From assembly GCA_003561145.1 (NCBI GenBank), contig PWXL01000222.1:1-11943 (forward strand): a stretch of DNA of 11,943 nucleotides, given 5' to 3'. The stretch comes from Candidatus Atribacteria bacterium (GTDB taxonomy: Bacteria; Atribacterota; Atribacteria; Atribacterales; Atribacteraceae). A program made the translations under genes and the position numbers. Positions 6,967 to 11,943 of the stretch are shown here, piece after piece (the first letter of the stretch is position 1; each line of letters begins with the position of its first letter). The notes beneath the pieces were generated by a model. That model was not told the DNA's origin. It worked only from the letters and a program-made list of their open reading frames with translations, and searched no databases.

Positions 6967-7914
6967 CTAAGATGCGGACTCTTTGAGAAGCAATTCCGCC
7001 GAACCCCGGATGTTATAATAATTCGTAATCAGTTCCTCCAACCGCCCGGCGAGATTCCCGGCGGCTTTCTTCTCGCCACCGGTACGCATACCTTGTTCGT
7101 AAGCCTGGCGGATTTCCGTCCCCACGTTAATTTTTGTGATACCATTGTGTACGGCTTCCATTAAATATTCCTTCTTGATACCTGAACCACCGTGCAGCAC
7201 CAGCGGACACCTGGTACGGGAGGATATTGTACCTAAATGATCGATATTCAGCCGGGCTTCAACTTTACGCTCATCCTTGGCCGCTCCACTGATAGCCCCG
7301 TGGATATTGCCCACCGCGACAGATAACCAGTCAACCCCCGTTTCCATCACAAACCTTTCTGCTTCCTCCGGTGAGGTAAAACCTTTGCCCGAGGCAAAAA
7401 GTTCTTCATACGGAGGCAAAGGTCCTGTCTCGTGCCCCCATACAGAGCCCAATTCCGCTTCCACTGAAGCATGGGCAGCGTGGGCCATTCCCACCACTTC
7501 ACGGGTGATGCGGATATTATCTTCCAGGCTGCAGCGGGAACCGTCAATCATTACCGAATCATATCCCAACTCAAGAGCTTTCTGTATAGAAGAACGCCAG
7601 TCCACTTCGTTCATGTCCTCATCGATGACCGGCACATGATCCTGGTGAAGGCGGCAGAGTCCGCGCTCATGCACATGGTCATAAGCCTCCTTCACCGCAC
7701 GGAAACTCCCGGCTTCGAACTTTGTAATGTCAGGGCGGGCTACCTCCAAGAGCGCGAACGTATCAAGCCGGCGGATGGTCTTTACAATAGTCTCCACCAT
7801 GGGGAGATAGGCAATATTAAAAGCGGGTATCAAGATATGGTTGCGATAGGCGTTTTCCATGATCTCCTGGAGAGAATAGTTTTCCAATACCTGGGCTGCT
7901 TTCCTTTTTTCCAT
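6967..7914 (-). CDS. Class II (metal-dependent) aldolase, FBA/tagatose family
   Basis: This 315-residue cytoplasmic TIM-barrel enzyme should cleave or form ketose (bis)phosphates with dihydroxyacetone phosphate. Features: LHQDHVP (89-95; D92 catalytic, H93 metal ligand), VEAELGSVWG (151-160, E154), VGNIHG (201-206, H205), LHGGSG (240-245, H241) and KINVGTEIR (261-269). H93, H205 and H241 fit the known three-histidine zinc site. The DHVP context is less usual than DHG, and the NVGTE loop differs from the common NV(N/D)T(D/E), so fructose 1,6-bisphosphate is only one candidate substrate. I start the gene at the ATG at 7912-7914, which has AAGGAG (complement of 7922-7927) 7 bases upstream. A longer frame to 8028 would begin inside the promoter, and its extra 38 residues lack family similarity. 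It is the first gene of an operon with mntP and mutY. Confidence 0.88.
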   Translation of the reverse strand: MEKRKAAQVLENYSLQEIMENAYRNHILIPAFNIAYLPMVETIVKTIRRLDTFALLEVARPDITKFEAGSFRAVKEAYDHVHERGLCRLHQDHVPVIDEDMNEVDWRSSIQKALELGYDSVMIDGSRCSLEDNIRITREVVGMAHAAHASVEAELGSVWGHETGPLPPYEELFASGKGFTSPEEAERFVMETGVDWLSVAVGNIHGAISGAAKDERKVEARLNIDHLGTISSRTRCPLVLHGGSGIKKEYLMEAVHNGITKINVGTEIRQAYEQGMRTGGEKKAAGNLAGRLEELITNYYNIRGSAELLLKESAS

Positions 7915-7999
7915 CGGGCTTCTCCTTGTCTTGACAGATCTCGCTTCTACACGCCTCTTGGATCTATGCAGGCTGAGAACCGGAATTTTGACCGCTCTC

Positions 8000-8028
8000 A
8001 TTCTACCAGAAAGGGAAAAAGAGACCAA
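8000..8028 (-). promoter_or_regulatory. Putative promoter of the aldolase-mntP-mutY operon
   Basis: The minus strand has an extended -10, TGGTAGAAT (complement of 8000-8008), and a half-matching -35, TTGGTC (complement of 8023-8028), with a 17-base spacer. The predicted leader is about 78 bases. The promoter position also argues against the longer aldolase reading. Confidence 0.5.
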
Positions 8029-8060
8029 ATACCGCCTCTTACATCATGTGCACGAGCGGG

Positions 8061-8069
8061 TGGTATAAT
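8061..8069 (+). promoter_or_regulatory. Putative extended -10 promoter of the SDR-phosphomutase operon
   Basis: TGGTATAAT is a perfect -10 box with the TGn extension, which can work without a strong -35; none is seen 16-18 bases upstream. Transcription would begin near 8076, giving a leader of about 29 bases that includes AAAGGA (8093-8098). Confidence 0.55.
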
Positions 8070-8104
8070 ATTTCAATCTTACTCAATACGGGAAAGGATA
8101 CACC

Positions 8105-9058
8105 ATGAAAAGACCGAAAACGGTGGTGATCGGCGGCAGCGGCCACATTGGAAGCTACCTTGTCCCCATGTTGGCAACCCGGAATTTTGATGTCACCGTG
8201 TTTTCACGGGGCAATACACACCCCTACCCGAAATCCGTAGCATGGGACGGAGTGGAATTGGTTCGTGCCAACCGTGAGGAAGAAGAAAAGAGCGGCCGCT
8301 GGCAGGAAAGACTGGAAAACGCTTCACCTGATGTTATCGTTGATATCGTATGCATGGAGCCCGAAAGCGCACGTCTCATGGCTGATTTTCTGCAGGGTCG
8401 GGATACCCATCTCATCTCCATTGGGACCGTATGGGTATATGGGAAAACCGAAATAGTACCTACACCGGAGTGGGCACCGCGTTATCCGGAAAATGAGTAT
8501 GCCGGGAAAAAAACGGTTATCGAACAAGAACTCATAGAACGCACGAGGTCAGGACAAATCCGTGCTACAGTCATTCATCCCGGTCATATCACGGGTCCGG
8601 GAAAACCCTTTATCACTCCATTCGGGGATAATGACCCTTCCACCGTACAAAAAATCATTTTAGGAGAAGAGGTTTTCCTGCTTGACGGAGGGTTTGCCAC
8701 CCTCCATCACGTGCATCCCTCAGATGTCGCGGGTATGTGTTTCCGCGCACTGGAAAAACCTTCCGAAGCCGAAGGTGAAAGCTTTAACTGCTGCGCTTCT
8801 CATGCCATGACCTTTTATGGGTTGGGACGTTTTATCGCCCGCCTTTTCGAGCGGGAATTCTTGTTCCACAGCATATCTCTCGAAGAATATTCTGAACGTT
8901 TCGGCATACCGGAGATGGCGGCCCTGCACGTACGCCAGGGATGTTGCGTTTCCATGCAAAAAGCACTGGATCTTCTGGATTTCACACCGCGCTATTCCCC
9001 AGAAGAAGCTGTGCGTGAAGCTATAGACGATATGATCACACGGGGAGTTCTGAAGTAA
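8105..9058 (+). CDS. NAD-dependent epimerase/dehydratase-like SDR protein
   Basis: This 317-residue extended short-chain dehydrogenase/reductase has an N-terminal Rossmann fold with GGSGHIG (10-16, GxxGxxG). It also shows SIGTVWVYG (105-113, where family members have the Ser/Thr-VYG active-site strand), the catalytic pair Y132-x3-K136 and HPGHITGPG (158-166), followed by HHVHPSDVA (201-209). This pattern fits enzymes acting on nucleotide sugars or related substrates, but nothing visible fixes the substrate. Membership of a divergent SDR group without epimerase activity cannot be excluded. The ATG follows AAAGGA at 6 bases. It is the first gene of a two-gene unit; the phosphomutase starts 24 bases after its stop, which supports a role in activated-sugar metabolism. 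Confidence 0.83.
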   Translation: MKRPKTVVIGGSGHIGSYLVPMLATRNFDVTVFSRGNTHPYPKSVAWDGVELVRANREEEEKSGRWQERLENASPDVIVDIVCMEPESARLMADFLQGRDTHLISIGTVWVYGKTEIVPTPEWAPRYPENEYAGKKTVIEQELIERTRSGQIRATVIHPGHITGPGKPFITPFGDNDPSTVQKIILGEEVFLLDGGFATLHHVHPSDVAGMCFRALEKPSEAEGESFNCCASHAMTFYGLGRFIARLFEREFLFHSISLEEYSERFGIPEMAALHVRQGCCVSMQKALDLLDFTPRYSPEEAVREAIDDMITRGVLK

Positions 9059-9082
9059 GAAGAAATACAGGGAGGAAAATCA

Positions 9083-10447
9083 GTGAGCATATACAAAGAT
9101 TGCGATATCCGCGGCATTTTCGGAACTGACCTTACCGAGCGTGACGCCTACCTGATAGGCCGGGCCTGTGCTTCGCTATTTCCCCCCTCAGCCCGGCTGG
9201 TGGTGGGCGGAGATGTTCGTTTAAGCACACCTCTCCTCAAAAAGGCTCTTATCCGGGGACTGTGCGAAAGTGGATCACAGGTATGTGACCTGGGAACGGT
9301 TACCACGCCCCTCTTCTCTTTCGGAGTGGATGTTCTCAATGCCAGTGGCGGGGTTATGGTCACCGCCTCCCACAACCCGGCCGCGTACAATGGTTTCAAG
9401 ATATCCCTGGGTACTCTTCCTCCGACTGTTACTGATATACAGCACATCCGCTCATTGGTGGAAAAGAGAACTTTTCGAAAGACCTCCTCTCCCCTTGCTC
9501 CCCGCATTTTTTGTCTCGGTGAGGCATACAGCTCGCATCTTACATCACTTCTTCCTCCTCCAACCAGGCCTCTCCGGGTGGTGGCCGACTGCGGCAACGG
9601 CAGCCAGGCCCTTGTCGCTCCTGCATTCCTGGAAAAACAGGGTTTTGAGGTAGTACCTCTCTTTTGTGAAGTGGACGGCTCTTTCCCTCACCGCTCTCCC
9701 AACCCCGCCCAGCATGGTGTCCTGGCAGCCCTCTCCGACACTGTACGGGAGAATGGAGCACGGGCGGGCATAGCTTTCGACGGTGACGGCGACCGGGTGG
9801 TCTTCGTCGATGAAACCGGAAATGTTTTGCCTCCTGAAACCAGCATTATCTTTTTTCTTCATTCTCTTCTTCCGGCATTACCGCGGGGAGAAAAGTTTGT
9901 CTACGACTTGAAGTGCTCCCGGGTGGTTCCCCGTGAGGTTACAGCCCTGGGAGGAACACCCGTGGAGGAGCGCTCGGGCTATACGTTTATCAAAACACGA
10001 ATGCTCCAGGAAAATGCTTTCATGGCGGGTGAAATAAGCGGACATTATTTTTTCCGGGAACTCGGAAGAGATGACGGCTTGTATGCGGCCTCTTTCTTCC
10101 TCTCCTGCCTGTCCCGCTTGCACAAACCACTTTCAGAGGTAACCGCTGCATTTCCCCAACCCCATGTTACTCCTGATATTCGTATTCCCTCCCCGAACCA
10201 GGACAAGGTCCTTGCAGTGTTGGAAGAATTCTTACAGGGAGAGAAGGTAAGCCGGATAGATGGTATACGGGCGGAATGGCCGGAGGGATGGGCGCTCATC
10301 CGTAAATCAGTTACCGAGCCTGTCTTTACACTTCGCTTTGAGGCAGAAGAGGCCAAAGACCTCCCCGTGTTAGTGAACCGGTTGTTGCGTCCCTTCCCGG
10401 AGATGGAGCAGGAAGTCCTCGCCAAAATTTCCTATCATGAAAAATAA
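9083..10447 (+). CDS. Phosphoglucomutase/phosphomannomutase (alpha-D-phosphohexomutase family)
   Basis: This 454-residue cytoplasmic enzyme should interconvert hexose 1- and 6-phosphates (glucose and/or mannose), feeding nucleotide-sugar synthesis. The four-domain order is visible: DIRGIFGTDL (8-17); the phosphoserine loop TASHNP (94-99, S96); the metal loop DGDGDR (233-238); the sugar-binding loop GEISGHYFF (316-324); and the C-terminal phosphate loop RKSVTEP (407-413). Two positions are unusual. GYTFIK (299-304) has Tyr where GHSFIK is common, and RKSVTEP has Val where RxSNTEP is typical. The start is GTG at 9083, chosen because GGAGG (9071-9075) lies 7 bases upstream and the family N-terminus follows at once. 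It is the second gene of the SDR operon and converges on the HD gene with 8 bases between stops. Confidence 0.92.
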   Translation: MSIYKDCDIRGIFGTDLTERDAYLIGRACASLFPPSARLVVGGDVRLSTPLLKKALIRGLCESGSQVCDLGTVTTPLFSFGVDVLNASGGVMVTASHNPAAYNGFKISLGTLPPTVTDIQHIRSLVEKRTFRKTSSPLAPRIFCLGEAYSSHLTSLLPPPTRPLRVVADCGNGSQALVAPAFLEKQGFEVVPLFCEVDGSFPHRSPNPAQHGVLAALSDTVRENGARAGIAFDGDGDRVVFVDETGNVLPPETSIIFFLHSLLPALPRGEKFVYDLKCSRVVPREVTALGGTPVEERSGYTFIKTRMLQENAFMAGEISGHYFFRELGRDDGLYAASFFLSCLSRLHKPLSEVTAAFPQPHVTPDIRIPSPNQDKVLAVLEEFLQGEKVSRIDGIRAEWPEGWALIRKSVTEPVFTLRFEAEEAKDLPVLVNRLLRPFPEMEQEVLAKISYHEK

Positions 10448-10455
10448 AAGTTCCT

Positions 10456-11676
10456 TCACCTCTCCGCTTCATTCCAAAATCCTTCGAAGAGCTGTGAAAG
10501 CTCAACCCCTCCGATGCTCGCATGACGGTATTTGTCGTAAAGATGCCGCCGTCCCTCTTCCAGCTGTTCAGACCGTATACCATAGCTGATAGAGAGTGAA
10601 GCTTCCACGTATGCGGCCAAATCATCACATATCTTGAGCAACACTCCGTCAAGGGGGGAATATGGATCCTTATTGAAAACCGGTGTAATGATTCCATCGG
10701 AAACTATCGAGGGGTTATCTGCTTCCCGGACAAGCCTCCCCTCTACTTGGAGAGAATTTTCAAAACCCCCACGGCTGAACAGTGTGATCTCATCCGCGCA
10801 AAAAGGAGGCAGAAGGGGAAGAATTTTTTCCTGGAGCTGAGCTTCTTCATAATCCTTAAGCACCCGCTCGAGTTCTCCCATCGCCCGCTTGACCGGTGAA
10901 ATGATATCCCGTGTAAGCACTTCGGGCAGATCGTGGAAGAGCCCGGCGAAAAAATCATTATACACTCTTTTCGGACAGGGACTCCACTGCAGAAGGGAAA
11001 AATATCCCAGCATTGCCACCAACAGCATGTGCCCCAATACAGATGTACGGGGGATACGCTCGGATTGGCCCCAACGGCGCTGAAAGCGGAGTTGACCGCA
11101 TAAATCGACAAAATCCCTGTATTGTACCATCTGTTTCACACATTCGATTTCATAATAATGCACTATTTCACTTTCTATCGCGTGCTTCGTTTCATCGAGT
11201 CCATACAATCGTGGGCTGGCGCTGTCAATGATCTGAAACTCCCAATGCGTAGCAAAATAATGCGCGGCGCGGATAATGCGTTGTTCGTAGCGGGGCTTCT
11301 CCTCGAATAAATACTCCCTGAATCTCTCAAAAAAGTTACCGGGGAGAGAAGACAGGTCTTGCCTCATTTTCGCCAGGACATACACATCGAGTTTGTTTTT
11401 TATTTCACGGTTCTCCACCAGCTTGTGGAAAACCGGCGGCTTTATGTCGGTGAGGACCATTCTTTGTAAGTATTCAAAAAGTCCTCCCTCCACCAGATAT
11501 ACCCAGTCCACTTTTTTTTGAAAAACCTCTTCCTCGATGCGACCGAGAAGCCATGCAATGATCATTTTGTGGGCTTGCTTGTCAAGCTCGGTAAACTCAA
11601 TGGGCCGGATTTGGTCGTTCCACCGCTGCATACTGGCACCCTGGAAGATTTTCCGGATCAAACTTTGTCCAACCAC
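10456..11676 (-). CDS. HD-domain phosphohydrolase, YfbR-like, with degenerate N-terminal HD copy
   Basis: This 406-residue protein is about twice the length of YfbR-type 5'-deoxynucleotidases. The C-terminal half carries the full metal-site pattern: R201-W202, H216, H248-D249, E252 and D351/D352. W202 to H216 is 14 residues, as I recall for W19 to H33 of E. coli YfbR, and HDLPEVLTRDIISPVK (248-263) strongly resembles the YfbR HD helix region. Release of phosphate from a (deoxy)nucleotide or similar small molecule is therefore the best guess. The N-terminal half (about 25-185) appears to be a decayed duplicate: H36, G65-L66-F67, L70, D77-I78 and P81-V82 align at an offset of exactly 180, with HD replaced by E68-Y69. 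The start is GTG at 11674-11676, 6 bases after GGGGG (complement of 11683-11687). It begins 3 bases after the MFS gene stop. The substrate is unknown. Confidence 0.82.
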   Translation of the reverse strand: MVGQSLIRKIFQGASMQRWNDQIRPIEFTELDKQAHKMIIAWLLGRIEEEVFQKKVDWVYLVEGGLFEYLQRMVLTDIKPPVFHKLVENREIKNKLDVYVLAKMRQDLSSLPGNFFERFREYLFEEKPRYEQRIIRAAHYFATHWEFQIIDSASPRLYGLDETKHAIESEIVHYYEIECVKQMVQYRDFVDLCGQLRFQRRWGQSERIPRTSVLGHMLLVAMLGYFSLLQWSPCPKRVYNDFFAGLFHDLPEVLTRDIISPVKRAMGELERVLKDYEEAQLQEKILPLLPPFCADEITLFSRGGFENSLQVEGRLVREADNPSIVSDGIITPVFNKDPYSPLDGVLLKICDDLAAYVEASLSISYGIRSEQLEEGRRHLYDKYRHASIGGVELSQLFEGFWNEAER

Positions 11677-11679
11677 ATT

Positions 11680-11943
11680 TCACCCCCTGTTCGTGTTTTC
11701 CTTTCTATGCATCTTTTTCGAGTATTTGCGTGGAGAACGGAACATTGGATACGCTCCTTCCACCATGGAACGCATCCCTCCCGCAGAGGAAAGGTTCCGC
11801 ATACCCTTTTTCACTTCTGACAGGAATTCCTGCATCACCAGCTTCTCTTTCACTTCGCCCTCCTCCTGAACCATGGAAAGCCGGTGAAGCGAATAGAGGC
11901 CAACCAGGAAAGCCAGGAAAAAGAAAAAATCCCAATGGCTGAA
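11680..11943 (-). CDS. MFS transporter, C-terminal fragment (5' end outside the window)
   Basis: The frame is open from the window edge to a TGA at 11680-11682, showing the last 87 residues. It begins with SHW followed by an aromatic and aliphatic helix, FFFFLAFLVGLYSLHRL, the last membrane span. A charged cytoplasmic segment rich in Glu and Lys follows (VQEEGEVKEK), and then a basic tail. From memory, a WDFxFxxAFxxGLYxLHRL helix with an EEGEV-type tail is typical of the C-terminus of certain major facilitator superfamily transporters. An ATG lies inside the frame at 11874, but the upstream helix in the same frame shows it is not the true start. The substrate cannot be told. The HD gene follows after 3 bases, so the two are probably cotranscribed and translationally coupled. 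Confidence 0.65.
   Translation of the reverse strand, partial: FSHWDFFFFLAFLVGLYSLHRLSMVQEEGEVKEKLVMQEFLSEVKKGMRNLSSAGGMRSMVEGAYPMFRSPRKYSKKMHRKENTNRG

Noticed and set aside
6967..8028. Longer 353-residue reading of the aldolase gene
   Set aside because: The extra 38 residues are basic and unlike the family. The first codon lies in the -35 region of the predicted promoter. The ATG at 7914 has a strong ribosome binding site at ideal spacing.
7471..8190. 239-residue plus-strand open frame opposite the aldolase and into the SDR gene
   Set aside because: It overlaps conserved coding sequence on the other strand and the SDR start. It is a shadow of the aldolase gene.
1..11943. tRNA, rRNA, CRISPR, transposase or toxin-antitoxin genes
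   Set aside because: I looked on both strands and saw no cloverleaf, regular spaced repeats, DDE or HUH motifs, or paired small toxin-like genes.

Overview
The window is a compact bacterial stretch with about half G+C. It has strong AGGAGG-type ribosome binding sites, several TATAAT-like -10 boxes (some with the TG extension) and operons with overlapping or nearly touching genes. This style fits a Bacillota-like (Clostridia-type) or similar anaerobic bacterium, but no marker gene fixes the taxonomy. The genes are mostly metabolic and housekeeping. I see no rRNA, tRNA, CRISPR array, transposase or prophage gene.

Layout from left to right. (1) Bases 1-64 hold a long imperfect palindrome at the window edge. 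(2) An FGGY-family sugar kinase (126-1655, minus) is divergent from a stand-alone homocysteine S-methyltransferase domain protein (1830-2717, plus); both promoters lie in the 174-base gap. (3) A minus-strand unit holds a fused trehalose-6-phosphate synthase/phosphatase (2896-5088) followed by a 56-residue two-helix membrane protein (2719-2889) that is easily missed. The unit has its own promoter with an inverted repeat and a leader able to fold into a hairpin. (4) A second minus-strand operon encodes a class II aldolase (start corrected to 7914), the manganese exporter MntP and the adenine glycosylase MutY, with a 17-base gap and then a 4-base overlap. (5) Divergent from it, a plus-strand pair encodes an NAD-dependent epimerase/dehydratase-like protein and a phosphoglucomutase/phosphomannomutase (8105-10447). 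(6) At the right end a minus-strand unit encodes the C-terminus of an MFS transporter (cut by the window edge) and, 3 bases later, a 406-residue HD-domain protein.

Together the genes suggest sugar and sugar-phosphate handling: sugar kinase, aldolase, hexose phosphomutase, trehalose synthesis and a nucleotide-sugar-like SDR. They sit beside DNA and nucleotide-pool care (MutY and a YfbR-like HD phosphohydrolase), metal homeostasis (MntP) and methionine metabolism. The region does not look like an island of foreign DNA.

The most interesting observation is in the HD protein. Its C-terminal half carries a YfbR-like catalytic set (RW, H216, H248-D249, E252, D351/D352). Its N-terminal half looks like a degenerate copy of the same domain, aligned without gaps at an offset of exactly 180 residues over 36-82 versus 216-262, with the HD pair replaced by E-Y. 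This suggests a built-in catalytic/pseudocatalytic dimer. Other points worth a second look are the small membrane protein behind the trehalose gene, the trehalose leader, family-atypical residues in MutY and the phosphomutase, and the edge palindrome.
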